Both the position numbers and the translations under genes were made by a program. The notes beneath the pieces were generated by a model, which worked only from the letters and a program-made list of their open reading frames with translations, did no database searches and was not told the DNA's origin. From RUG100 sp034927505 (GTDB lineage Bacteria > Bacillota > Clostridia > Peptostreptococcales > Anaerovoracaceae): DNA of 64,000 nucleotides. The DNA is taken from positions 92,009 to 156,008 of the forward strand of contig JAYFPY010000010.1 of NCBI GenBank assembly GCA_034927505.1. The letters run 5' to 3'. Every line of letters begins with the position of its first letter. Within the stretch, counting starts at the first letter, position 1. This document shows, in pieces, positions 1-8,910 of the stretch.

Positions 1-293
1 CTGGCTGCAAGTCCGACACATATGGTCGAAACATCGGGCTTGATGTAATTCATCGTATCATATATCGCCATCCCTGCAGTTACGCTGCCGCCCGGACTGT
101 TGATATATATGCAGATATCCTTGTCCGGATCCTCTGCTTCCAAAAACAAAAGCTGCGCAACGATCAGGCTGGCAATATTTTCATCTATCTCTTCCCCAAG
201 GAAGATGATCCTGTCCTTCAGTAATCTTGAATAAATATCATAAGACCTTTCGCCTCTGCTGGTCTGTTCAATTACATAAGGTATCAATGCCAT
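1..293 (-). CDS. clpP: ATP-dependent Clp protease proteolytic subunit ClpP (partial, 3' end outside window)
   Basis: This is the N-terminal part of the ClpP serine protease, which forms a barrel that degrades proteins unfolded by Clp ATPases. The reading frame starts MALIPYVIEQTSRGERSYDI and contains the family motif INSPGGSVTAGMAIYDTM, which forms the oxyanion region. The window edge cuts the gene inside the codon of the catalytic serine (GLAAS). It lies directly downstream of tig on the same strand with a 15-nt gap, the common tig-clpP order in Bacillota. ClpX would be expected just outside the window. Identification is secure; completeness cannot be judged. Confidence 0.95.
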   Translation of the reverse strand, partial: MALIPYVIEQTSRGERSYDIYSRLLKDRIIFLGEEIDENIASLIVAQLLFLEAEDPDKDICIYINSPGGSVTAGMAIYDTMNYIKPDVSTICVGLAA

Positions 294-308
294 TTGTCGT
301 TTCCTTTC

Positions 309-1592
309 TTACTTTATTACTGCATTATCATAGATCAGATCTACAGCTTTCTTCATCTTTATATCTCTTTCAAGATACCCGATATTCTGAGTTCCAATCA
401 CTTCTTTGATTTTCTCCAGTTCCATTCCGTACTGTATAGCCATCAGTTCCAGTTCCTTTTCGATCTCTTCTTCGGATGCTGTCACTTCTTCTGCATCGGC
501 TATAGCGCCTACGATCATTCTGGTCTTTACTCTTTTTCTTGCATCGTCTTTTATTTCATCTCTGAATTCACTGACATTCTTGCCCATGTATTCCAGATAT
601 TTTTCAAGATCCATCCCCTGCGATCTCAGCTGCTGATCCATCTCATTGACCATATTATTGATCTCGTCCTGGATCATCACTTCAGGAATGTCTATATCGT
701 TTGCTTCATAAACTTTGCCGAGAGCATCATCCTTCATCTTGTTTTCAGCCTGAGCAGCCTTTGATTTTACCAGCTGTTCTTCTGTATTCTTCTTCAGTTC
801 TTCCAGAGTATCGAATTCGCTTGTGTCCTTTGCGAATTCATCATCCAGTTCAGGAAGCTCTTCAACCTTGATCTCATGCACTTTGCACTTGAACACTGCC
901 TCTTTTCCTGCAAGATTTTCTGCATGGTATTCTTCAGGGAATGTCACAACCACATCTTTGTCTTCGCCCTTTGAAGTTCCTACCAGCTGCTCTTCGAATC
1001 CCGGGATAAAGCTGTTCGATCCCAGCTTCAACGGATAGTTCTCTGCCTTTCCGCCTTCGAATTCCACGCCGTCGACAGATCCGGCATAATCCAGCAGGAC
1101 CATGTCTCCGTTTTCTGCAGGCCTTTCGACCTCTACCATTCTTGCGTTTCTCTTGCGCAGGTTTTCCATTTCTTCGGCAACGTCTTCTTCTTTGCATTCG
1201 CCTTCGGTTTTTTCGATTTCAACGCCCTTGTAGTCCTTTACTTCGAATTCAGGATATGTAGCAACTGTTACAGTAGCTGTGAAATCATTTCCTTTTTCCA
1301 CCTTTGAGAATTCAACTCTCGGTGAATCGATTACGTCTATTTCCAGCTGTCCCAGTGCTGCAGGGTACTCTTTGTTGAGCAGTTCATTTACCGCATCGTC
1401 AACAAATACATTTTCCCCATATTTCTTTTCTATTATACTGCGTGGAGCCTTGCCTTTTCTGAAACCGTCGATCTCGAAATTGTCTTTGCCCGACTGATAA
1501 ACAGCAACTACTGCCTTTTCCAGCTCATCGGCTGTAAACTCCATAGTAAGTTTTGCTTCATTGTTTTCCTTTGAAATAAGTGTAGCTTTCAT
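309..1592 (-). CDS. tig: Trigger factor, ribosome-associated chaperone and prolyl isomerase
   Basis: Trigger factor binds ribosomal protein L23 at the tunnel exit and shields nascent chains. The 427-residue product has the full architecture: an N-terminal ribosome-binding domain with the signature GFRKGKAP at residues 43-50, a central FKBP-type PPIase domain (about 150-245, with LDYAGSVDG and FIPGFEEQL) and a long helical C-terminal cradle. Length is typical for the family. An AGGAGG ribosome site precedes the ATG. The next gene downstream is clpP, consistent with a protein quality-control operon. Confidence 0.97.
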   Translation of the reverse strand: MKATLISKENNEAKLTMEFTADELEKAVVAVYQSGKDNFEIDGFRKGKAPRSIIEKKYGENVFVDDAVNELLNKEYPAALGQLEIDVIDSPRVEFSKVEKGNDFTATVTVATYPEFEVKDYKGVEIEKTEGECKEEDVAEEMENLRKRNARMVEVERPAENGDMVLLDYAGSVDGVEFEGGKAENYPLKLGSNSFIPGFEEQLVGTSKGEDKDVVVTFPEEYHAENLAGKEAVFKCKVHEIKVEELPELDDEFAKDTSEFDTLEELKKNTEEQLVKSKAAQAENKMKDDALGKVYEANDIDIPEVMIQDEINNMVNEMDQQLRSQGMDLEKYLEYMGKNVSEFRDEIKDDARKRVKTRMIVGAIADAEEVTASEEEIEKELELMAIQYGMELEKIKEVIGTQNIGYLERDIKMKKAVDLIYDNAVIK

Positions 1593-1616
1593 TTGATAAA
1601 AAATCCTCCTAATTAA

Positions 1617-2243
1617 TTATATCATACCCAGCAACTTCAGCCCTCTTGCGAATTTGCTGTCCTTTTCAGGTTTAAGATCATATCTTTCCTGCAGTTGTTC
1701 TCCCAGTTTGATCAGGTCCGTTTCTTCACCGCTGAACAGCTCTATCTCCAGTTCGCATACCGGTTCTTTGCCGTCCTCTGTGATTATTTCTCCATCATCC
1801 AGTGATATTTCAACGATACTGTCTCCCATATCCACTCTGAAAGATTTACGCAGAACATTGACCTGCATCATGCATTTCAGTTCTTTTTCGCCCAGCAGAT
1901 CCATCATGTCGATGCCTTCATCGCTCTGGCTGAATACTGTCGGATCCGGGGTCTCAGGCATTTTGCCCTCTCCCAGATTGATGTTGAGTTCCTCTCTTTT
2001 GTGCAGAGGTCCCTGATTCTCGCCGTTCCACTTTAAAGAAGCGACCAACTTCTTGCCCTCTTCTCTCAATCTGAATGCGATATCATTTTTAAACAGTATG
2101 TGATCCTCAGTGTCAAAATAAGTTCCGTTGAAAGCATTCCTGCCCCTTGAGCCCTTTTCTTCCAGACTCTTGAGCTGAGAATCTTCCCAGATACGGTCCG
2201 CGACCTCAGGGTCACTGATCATATACTTTAATTCGATCTCCAT
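1617..2243 (-). CDS. CYTH domain phosphatase (triphosphate tunnel metalloenzyme)
   Basis: The 208-residue protein begins MEIELKYMI, the ExExK signature of CYTH proteins, where acidic and basic strands line a beta tunnel that binds inorganic triphosphate or triphosphorylated organic substrates with divalent metal. Further tunnel residues fit the family: FRLREEGKK, ASLKWNGEN and the acidic strand VCELEIEL near residue 165. Family members include inorganic triphosphatases and thiamine-triphosphatases; the substrate cannot be read from sequence. It sits 24 nt upstream of tig on the same strand and may be cotranscribed with it. Specific function is not assigned. Confidence 0.8.
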   Translation of the reverse strand: MEIELKYMISDPEVADRIWEDSQLKSLEEKGSRGRNAFNGTYFDTEDHILFKNDIAFRLREEGKKLVASLKWNGENQGPLHKREELNINLGEGKMPETPDPTVFSQSDEGIDMMDLLGEKELKCMMQVNVLRKSFRVDMGDSIVEISLDDGEIITEDGKEPVCELEIELFSGEETDLIKLGEQLQERYDLKPEKDSKFARGLKLLGMI

Positions 2244-2306
2244 AGTCCACCTTCTCTTTTATGCGTGAATAGTGGTATTGTATCACTTATCTCTTAAAAA
2301 ATCAAC

Positions 2307-2346
2307 AAAAAAAGCACTTTGCACCTGCCCGCCGGCAAGTGCAAAA
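2307..2346 (-). terminator. Intrinsic terminator of the carA-carB-argF operon
   Basis: On the minus strand an 11-bp stem, TTGCACTTGCC pairing with GGCAGGTGCAA (one G-U pair), is followed by AGTGC and a run of seven T. It lies 12 nt after the argF stop. Confidence 0.85.
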
Positions 2347-2357
2347 TTCCAACGCTT

Positions 2358-3353
2358 TTAAGCCATTGTAGAGACTATTACAGCCTTGATCGAATGCATT
2401 CTGTTTTCCGCTTCATCGAAGACCCGGGAATGGGGTCCCCGAAATACTTCATCGGTCACTTCTCGGATGTCATATCCCAGTTCTTTCTGCTCTTTTGCCA
2501 TCCTCGTCTCAAAATCATGATATGAAGGAAGGCAGTGAAGGAATATCACATCCTTGTTTCCTGTGGCCTCCAGCATTTCATCTGTTATCTTGTAAGGAGT
2601 CAGCAGTTTGACCCTTTCAGGAGTCTCTGCTTCTTCGCCCATGCTCACCCATACATCTGTGTAGATCACATCGGCTCCCTTCAGGCTTTCTATATCCGAA
2701 GACACTTCTATGACTGCACCTGTCTCCTCTGCAACAGCAGCTACCTTTGCCATCACACCGGCATCCAGTTCTTTGGCCAGCCGCTCCGGCCCATAGGCCA
2801 CGAAATGCATGCCCATCTTGGCACACCCATACATCCAGGCGTAGCTCATATTGTTCCGCACATCTCCTACAAATACGACTTTGCAGTCGCCGAGAGGTTT
2901 GTCTATATGTTCTTCCATAGTCATCATATCGGCCAGGATCTGCGTCGGATGATCTATGTCTGTCAACCCGTTCCATACAGGCACTCCGGAATACCTGGCA
3001 AGATCCTCCACCAGCGACTGTTCGTATCCCCTGTATTCTATACCGTCAAAGAACCTTCCCAGCACGCGGGCGCTGTCTTCGATAGATTCCTTCTTGCCCA
3101 CCTGCGAACTGCCGGAATCCAGAAAAGTCACCTGTCCGCCTTCATCACGACAGGCCACTTCGAATGAGCACCTTGTTCTTGTTGAAGTCTTTTCGAACAG
3201 CAGCACGATATTCTTGCCGGCAAGTCTCTTTTTCTCTGCGCCTGATTTTTTCTCAGCCTTCAGCTGATGCGCCAGATCCAGCATGTATCTTATTTCTTCC
3301 GGCGTGAAATCCATCAGCGTCAGAAAACTTCTTCCTTTTAGATCTACAGTCAT
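2358..3353 (-). CDS. argF: Ornithine carbamoyltransferase
   Basis: Transfers the carbamoyl group of carbamoyl phosphate to ornithine, giving citrulline. The 331-residue protein has the carbamoyl-phosphate site STRTR at residues 57-61, the HPTQ motif (DHPTQILADMMT) and the ornithine loop HCLPSYHD near the C-terminus. The family norm is HCLPAFHD, so AF is replaced by SY. It follows carB by 11 nt and ends at a strong terminator, so it is the last gene of a carA-carB-argF operon that makes carbamoyl phosphate and uses it directly. An anabolic role is likely from this context; the catabolic (ArcB) direction cannot be excluded. Confidence 0.95.
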   Translation of the reverse strand: MTVDLKGRSFLTLMDFTPEEIRYMLDLAHQLKAEKKSGAEKKRLAGKNIVLLFEKTSTRTRCSFEVACRDEGGQVTFLDSGSSQVGKKESIEDSARVLGRFFDGIEYRGYEQSLVEDLARYSGVPVWNGLTDIDHPTQILADMMTMEEHIDKPLGDCKVVFVGDVRNNMSYAWMYGCAKMGMHFVAYGPERLAKELDAGVMAKVAAVAEETGAVIEVSSDIESLKGADVIYTDVWVSMGEEAETPERVKLLTPYKITDEMLEATGNKDVIFLHCLPSYHDFETRMAKEQKELGYDIREVTDEVFRGPHSRVFDEAENRMHSIKAVIVSTMA

Positions 3354-3364
3354 AGTCTTTCTCC

Positions 3365-6300
3365 TTATATTTTGCAGATGTCCACCATGTTGACATTTTC
3401 AAGGTTTTTTCCGGACAGCAGGCAGTTTGCCAAAGCGCCTGCCGTATCTACCGATGTCAGCGTGACTATGCTTCTTTCGATAGCTTTTCTTCTCATCTGC
3501 ACAGCCTGCACTGCCGGGTCTCTTCCCACCTTGGATGTGGAAACCACGAAGTCCACGGCTCCGCTGTCGAATATGGTATTTGTATTCGGCTCCGGTTCAT
3601 TGAATTTGTTCACATGTTCCGCTTCGACGCCGTGTTCTTTCAGATATTCGCAGGTCCCTTTGGTCGCTGCTATTTTATATCCGAATTCGATGAATTTCTT
3701 TGCCAGTTCCACCGCCTCCGGTTTGTCTGCATCTTTTACCGTTATCAGCACAGTGTCGGCAACTTTTGACAGCCCGTATCCTGCACCCAGCAGCCCTTTG
3801 TACAGAGCCGATTCAAAGTCCTTATCGATCCCCAGCACCTCGCCGGTAGATTTCATCTCAGGCCCCAGCTGACTGTCCGCATCTGTCAGCTTTGAGAAGC
3901 TGAAGACAGGTACCTTCACGGCCACATAGTCTCCTGCCGGCACCAGACCCGGTTCAAATCCCTGATCCTTCAGCGTGTGTCCCAGCAGTATATTTGTAGC
4001 CAGCTTTACGATAGGCACATTGGTGACCTTACTGATGTACGGCACCGTCCTTGACGATCTCGGATTTACTTCTATCACATACAGGACATCCTGATAATAC
4101 ACATACTGTATATTGATCATGCCGACAACATTCAGTTCCTTTGCCAGCTTTCCCGTGTATTCGATGATCTGTTCGGTAACGCCGTCAGGCAGATTCTGCG
4201 GCGGATAGACCGAAATGGAATCCCCCGAATGGACGCCGGCTCTTTCGATATGCTCCATGATCCCCGGTATAAGGAAATCCTTCCCATCGCATACAGCATC
4301 GACTTCTATCTCCGTGCCCATCAGATACTTGTCTATGAGCACCGGATTTTTCAACTCGCCGGGGGCCGTGATGATGTCCATGTACTCTATGACGTCCTCC
4401 ACCCCATAAGCTATGATCATATTCTGTCCGCCCAGCACGTATGAAGGTCTGAGCAGGACCGGATATCCCAGCTCTTCGGCTTCTCTGACCGCAGTCTCCG
4501 TTGTATATGCCATCTTGCCTTCCGCTCTCGGGATGCCGCATTTTTCCAGCACCGCATCGAACCTTTCACGGTCTTCGGCCGCATCGATGCTGTCTGCGCT
4601 GGTGCCCAGTATCCTGACTCCCTTTTCTGTAAGGTAGTCTATCAGTTTTATGGCAGTCTGGCCTCCGAACTGGACGATCACTCCGTCCGGTTTTTCCGTC
4701 TCTATTATTCCGTCGACATCTTCCGGCGTCAGCGGTTCGAAGTACAGCCTGTCTGAAATGTCGAAATCTGTGCTGACAGTCTCCGGATTGTTATTTACTA
4801 TAACAGCTTCATATCCGGCTTCACGGATCGCATTGATGCAGTGCACCGAACAGTAGTCGAACTCGATCCCCTGTCCGATCCTTATAGGGCCTGAACCGAA
4901 TACCATGATCTTCTTTTTGCCTGTATCATGTTCTTCGATGAATTCCGTCGCTTCATTTTCTTCATCGAATGTCCCGTAGAAATACGGCGTCTCGGCGGCG
5001 AATTCAGCCGCGCATGTATCTACCATTTTATATACTTCCGGTATCTTTACCGGCGGCTTCTGACCGCTGAGTCTTTCGATGGTAGAATCCAGAAAACCCA
5101 GATCCTTTGCATCCTTGTATTTCTCTTCTGTCAGTTCTCCCAGCATCAGATGTTTTTCCATGAACACCAGATTGTTTATCTTGGACAGGAACCACCTGTC
5201 GATCTTCGTAATGTGGAAAATATTTTCCAGGGGCACGCCTCTCTTGAAAGCTTCATAGATCACGAAGATCCTCTGGTCATCACAGTTGTGCAGCATCTCT
5301 TCTATCTCAAGTGTGGATTTGCTCTTCAGCTTTTTCATATTCAGAGTATCCAGACCCAGTTCGATGGACCTTACAGCTTTCATCATGGCCTGTTCAAAGA
5401 AACTGCCTATAGCCATTACCTCGCCGGTGGCTTTCATCTGAGTGCCCAGAGTTCTTCTTGCGTATACGAATTTGTCGAAAGGCCACTTGGGGAACTTCAC
5501 GACTACATAATCCAGTGCCGGCTCAAAACAGGCGTATGTTTTCCCTGTGATGGCGTTCTTTATTTCATCCAGTGTATATCCGATGGCGATCTTGCTGGCG
5601 ATCTTTGCGATAGGATATCCTGTCGCCTTGGAAGCCAGCGCCGATGATCTTGACACCCTCGGATTCACTTCGATGACTGCATACTCAAAACTGTCCGGGT
5701 TCAGTGCGAACTGACAGTTGCATCCGCCTTCCACTCCCAGCTCCTGGATTATATTGATGGAAGCCGTCCTCAGCATCTGATACTCTTTGTCCGCCAGTGT
5801 AACTGCCGGAGCAACTACGATAGAGTCTCCCGTATGCACGCCCACCGGGTCCAGATTTTCCATGGAACATACTGTGATGCAGTTGTTCTTCGCATCCCGT
5901 ATCACTTCAAATTCTATTTCTTTCCATCCGGATACACATTTTTCGACCAGTATCTGAGTTATCGGCGACAGCCTCAGTCCATCGCCTCCTATTATCTTCA
6001 GATCGTGAGCATTCTCCACGATCCCGCCGCCGGTGCCTCCCAGTGTGAAAGCCGGTCTTACTATGACCGGATATCCGATCTCATCTGCATAAGCCAGCGC
6101 ATCATCGATATGATTCACTACCTTGGATTCGATCACCGGTTCGCCTATGGACTCCAGCATGTCCTTGAACAACTGCCTGTCCTCGGCTTTGTCTATGGTC
6201 TCCGGATCGGCGCCCAGCAGTTTTACATTCTGTTCGTCAAGGAACCCTTCCTTTGCCAGCTGCATAGAAAGAGTCAACCCCATCTGTCCTCCCAAAGTAG

Positions 6301-6562
6301 ACAGGATACTGTCCGGTTTTTCAATCTTTATTATTTTCTTCAGTACATCCAGAGTAAGAGGTTCTATGTATACTCTGTCCGCCATGGTTTTATCAGTCAT
6401 TATAGTTGCCGGATTGGAATTCACCAGAACAACTTCGAGGCCTTCCTCTCTGAGAGTCCTGCAGACCTGCGTCCCTGCATAGTCAAATTCAGCAGCCTGT
6501 CCTATAACGATAGGGCCGGATCCGATGACCAGTACTTTTTTTACATCTTCTCTCAGTGCCAT
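3365..6562 (-). CDS. carB: Carbamoyl-phosphate synthase large subunit
   Basis: Makes carbamoyl phosphate from bicarbonate, ATP and ammonia delivered by the small subunit. The 1065 residues show the usual internal duplication: each half starts with a Rossmann-like VLVIGSGPI or IMVFGSGPI segment and carries an ATP-grasp domain (VNPRVSRSSALASKATGYP in the first, VNPRSSRTVPYISK in the second). The C-terminal 130 residues form the MGS-like allosteric domain. The start codon overlaps the carA stop by one nucleotide (TAATG), indicating translational coupling, as expected for a heterodimer. Length and motifs are normal. Confidence 0.98.
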   Translation of the reverse strand: MALREDVKKVLVIGSGPIVIGQAAEFDYAGTQVCRTLREEGLEVVLVNSNPATIMTDKTMADRVYIEPLTLDVLKKIIKIEKPDSILSTLGGQMGLTLSMQLAKEGFLDEQNVKLLGADPETIDKAEDRQLFKDMLESIGEPVIESKVVNHIDDALAYADEIGYPVIVRPAFTLGGTGGGIVENAHDLKIIGGDGLRLSPITQILVEKCVSGWKEIEFEVIRDAKNNCITVCSMENLDPVGVHTGDSIVVAPAVTLADKEYQMLRTASINIIQELGVEGGCNCQFALNPDSFEYAVIEVNPRVSRSSALASKATGYPIAKIASKIAIGYTLDEIKNAITGKTYACFEPALDYVVVKFPKWPFDKFVYARRTLGTQMKATGEVMAIGSFFEQAMMKAVRSIELGLDTLNMKKLKSKSTLEIEEMLHNCDDQRIFVIYEAFKRGVPLENIFHITKIDRWFLSKINNLVFMEKHLMLGELTEEKYKDAKDLGFLDSTIERLSGQKPPVKIPEVYKMVDTCAAEFAAETPYFYGTFDEENEATEFIEEHDTGKKKIMVFGSGPIRIGQGIEFDYCSVHCINAIREAGYEAVIVNNNPETVSTDFDISDRLYFEPLTPEDVDGIIETEKPDGVIVQFGGQTAIKLIDYLTEKGVRILGTSADSIDAAEDRERFDAVLEKCGIPRAEGKMAYTTETAVREAEELGYPVLLRPSYVLGGQNMIIAYGVEDVIEYMDIITAPGELKNPVLIDKYLMGTEIEVDAVCDGKDFLIPGIMEHIERAGVHSGDSISVYPPQNLPDGVTEQIIEYTGKLAKELNVVGMINIQYVYYQDVLYVIEVNPRSSRTVPYISKVTNVPIVKLATNILLGHTLKDQGFEPGLVPAGDYVAVKVPVFSFSKLTDADSQLGPEMKSTGEVLGIDKDFESALYKGLLGAGYGLSKVADTVLITVKDADKPEAVELAKKFIEFGYKIAATKGTCEYLKEHGVEAEHVNKFNEPEPNTNTIFDSGAVDFVVSTSKVGRDPAVQAVQMRRKAIERSIVTLTSVDTAGALANCLLSGKNLENVNMVDICKI

Positions 6563-7680
6563 TATTTGTCGCCTCCTGTCATGTTTTCAATAAATCTGTC
6601 GAACAGATACTGGGTATCCTGCGGACCTGCCGCAGCTTCCGGATGGAACTGCACAGTAAATGTCTTCGGCCTTTTATATTCAACGCCTTCGCAGCTGCCG
6701 TCATTGACATTGTAATGACTGACCCTGCCGATATCCTCTGTTATGGAATCGCTGACCACTGCGTATCCATGGTTCTGACTGGTAACGAAAACTCTGTCCA
6801 TAGCCACATCCATGACCGGCTGATTAGCCCCTCGGTGTCCGTATTTCAGCTTTTCGGTTTGCCCGCCGGATGCTATCGCCATGAGCTGATGCCCAAGACA
6901 TATACCCAGTATAGGAATGTCAGTTTTTATTATCTCCTTCAGATTGCTGATTATCTCCCTGTCATCCTTCGGATCTCCCGGCCCGTTGGACAGCATGATC
7001 CCGTCCGGATCCAGTTTCTTTATGTCCTCTGCCGTAGAATCCTGAGGCATAACGATAACATCGCATCCTCTCTGATTGAGACTGCGCAGTATATTCCTCT
7101 TGTATCCGTAATCCATGAGGACCACCTTTGCGACCGGGTCATCGACAGTGTATGATACCGGTTTTGGGAAAGATACATTTTTTACAGCATCTTTTATCTT
7201 GAATTCCTTTATTGTTTTCATAAAAGCATCCATATCTTCCGGGTATTCGGTAGTTATGGCGCCGTTCATCACGCCGGTCTCCCTGATCTTCTTTGTCAGG
7301 GCCCGCGTGTCTATATCATATATTCCAACTATGTTTTCTCTTTCCAGGTATTCTCCCAGGTCGGTCTTGCTCCTGAAATTAGATGGTTCGTAGCACCATT
7401 CTCTGATAATATATCCGGAGAGCCATACCCTGCTTGATTCATAATCTATCTGATTGAGTCCATAGTTTCCAATGAGAGGAAACGTCTGCGTAACGATCTG
7501 TCCGTAATAGCTGGGATCCGTCAAAGTCTCCTGGTATCCGGTCATTCCCGTAGTAAAAACCACCTCGCCAACGGTGGTTCCCTTTGCGCCCAGGCTCCAC
7601 CCCTCGAATATCGTTCCGTCCGCCAGTATCAGCCATGCTCTGGTGTTGTCCCGATAAGCCATCATGCTGTCATTTGCCAT
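6562..7680 (-). CDS. carA: Carbamoyl-phosphate synthase small (glutaminase) subunit
   Basis: Hydrolyses glutamine and channels ammonia to CarB. The 372-residue protein has the N-terminal CarA domain (ILADGTIFEGWSLGA, FTTGMTGYQETLTDPSY) and a class I glutamine amidotransferase domain with the nucleophile in GICLGHQLMA (Cys about 261) and the His/Glu of FHPEAAAGPQD near the end. The protein starts about ten residues ahead of the usual MRAYLILADGT start. The chosen ATG has GGAG nine bases upstream, so the extension may be genuine. It is the first gene of the carAB-argF operon. Confidence 0.97.
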   Translation of the reverse strand: MANDSMMAYRDNTRAWLILADGTIFEGWSLGAKGTTVGEVVFTTGMTGYQETLTDPSYYGQIVTQTFPLIGNYGLNQIDYESSRVWLSGYIIREWCYEPSNFRSKTDLGEYLERENIVGIYDIDTRALTKKIRETGVMNGAITTEYPEDMDAFMKTIKEFKIKDAVKNVSFPKPVSYTVDDPVAKVVLMDYGYKRNILRSLNQRGCDVIVMPQDSTAEDIKKLDPDGIMLSNGPGDPKDDREIISNLKEIIKTDIPILGICLGHQLMAIASGGQTEKLKYGHRGANQPVMDVAMDRVFVTSQNHGYAVVSDSITEDIGRVSHYNVNDGSCEGVEYKRPKTFTVQFHPEAAAGPQDTQYLFDRFIENMTGGDK

Positions 7681-7709
7681 ATCATACAGCTCCTTTCTAT
7701 CTGTGCATA

Positions 7710-7737
7710 ATTATACATCATTTTTTATAAAAGTCAA
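7710..7737 (-). promoter_or_regulatory. Promoter of carAB-argF
   Basis: Minus-strand TTGACT (7732-7737) and TATAAT (7710-7715) with a 16-bp spacer lie about 30 nt ahead of the carA start. No ARG box or PyrR-type attenuator is apparent in the short leader. Confidence 0.75.
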
Positions 7738-8861
7738 CGCTTTTCCCCATGAAACTGGTAATAGCACACTTCCATACGGCCATTATACAGTTTACGTCTT
7801 CGGTCTGCCTTTCTTCCCATGACCGCCTCTTCGGCTTCCTTGTCCGGAGTGATCATGAACAGGGACCATGTAGGGTTTTCTCTAAAAAAGCCGGCTAGGC
7901 TGTCATACAGCGCCTTTATGCCTTTTTCGCTTCCGATACGTTCCCCGTAAGGCGGATTGGTTATGATTATCCCCGACTCTTCCCCGGCTTTCATGTTTTT
8001 TACATCCATGCATGAAAAATCGATGCAGTCGTCCACTCCGGCTTCTTCGGCGTTTCCCTTTGCGGCTGTTATCGCAGCTGCATCTATATCCGACGCCTTT
8101 ATGCGTATATCCGTTTCATAGTCTATCTCCGAGTAAGCCGCTTTTCGCTCTTCCTTCCAGATCTCCTCAGGTATGAGCTCCCAGCCCTCCGAGGCAAAGC
8201 TCCGTGAAAGACCGGGTGCTATGTTTCTGCCCAGCATGGCAGCCTCGATAGGTATCGTTCCCGAACCGCAGCATGGATCCACCAGCAGTCTTCCTTCCCT
8301 CCAGAATGTCAGCTGCACCATTGCCGATGCCAGAGTTTCCTTTACAGGCGCTGTGACCGGAGCCACCCTGTATCCTCTCTTGTGCAGGCCTTCTCCTGTA
8401 GTATCCACAGTCAGCGTTGCTCTGTCCTTCAGCATACTGATCTTTACTGTATACTCTGCTCCTATCTCTTCCAGTTTTTCCGTCCCGTAGAAATCGGCCA
8501 GCCTGAGAGCTATCGCCTTCTTTACAGTCTTTTGATTGTTCGGCTCACTTCGCAGCTGAGATTTTACGGTAGAACATGTCACAGTAAATTTGCCGTCCAC
8601 CGGTATGATCTCCTCCCATGCTATGCCGCCGACCCTCTGGAACAGTTCTTCGGATTCGGTGACCATGAATTCATCCACCTTTAGCAGAACTCTGTCCGCT
8701 GTCCTAAGCCACAGATTGGCCCTCACTATTCCCCGTTCATTCCCGCTGAATGTTATCTTGCCGTTTTCAGCTTTTACGATCTTGTATCCCAGTTTTTCTA
8801 TTTCCCTTTTTGCCACAGCCTCCAGTCCGAAGGTCGTTGTAGCTATCAAATCAAATTTCAT
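7734..8861 (-). CDS. THUMP-domain class I SAM RNA methyltransferase (RlmL/YpsC family)
   Basis: Likely an N2-guanine methyltransferase of large-subunit rRNA. The N-terminus (MKFDLIATTTFGLEAVAKRE) and the following 150 residues form the ferredoxin-like plus THUMP RNA-binding module. The C-terminal half is a Rossmann methyltransferase with the SAM loop DPCCGSGTIPIEAAM and the catalytic motif IITNPPYGERIG (NPPY type, for exocyclic amino groups). At 375 residues it matches the single-domain YpsC group rather than the fused RlmKL of Proteobacteria. The carA promoter overlaps its last codons. Confidence 0.88.
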   Translation of the reverse strand: MKFDLIATTTFGLEAVAKREIEKLGYKIVKAENGKITFSGNERGIVRANLWLRTADRVLLKVDEFMVTESEELFQRVGGIAWEEIIPVDGKFTVTCSTVKSQLRSEPNNQKTVKKAIALRLADFYGTEKLEEIGAEYTVKISMLKDRATLTVDTTGEGLHKRGYRVAPVTAPVKETLASAMVQLTFWREGRLLVDPCCGSGTIPIEAAMLGRNIAPGLSRSFASEGWELIPEEIWKEERKAAYSEIDYETDIRIKASDIDAAAITAAKGNAEEAGVDDCIDFSCMDVKNMKAGEESGIIITNPPYGERIGSEKGIKALYDSLAGFFRENPTWSLFMITPDKEAEEAVMGRKADRRRKLYNGRMEVCYYQFHGEKR

Positions 8862-8873
8862 CCTGTCTCCTTT

Positions 8874-8903
8874 AAAAAAGCTATCTCTGTCCGAGATAGC
8901 TTT
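8874..8903 (-). terminator. Intrinsic terminator after mreB
   Basis: On the minus strand an 11-bp perfect stem, AAAGCTATCTC with GAGATAGCTTT, is followed by six T. It begins 8 nt after the mreB stop. Confidence 0.88.
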
Positions 8904-8910
8904 CTGAAAT

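Noticed and set aside
4928..5647. Long plus-strand frames over carB (also 5834-6715) and over mreB (9022-9846)
   Set aside because: They lie antisense within unambiguous genes, have shadow-type amino acid composition and no ribosome sites.
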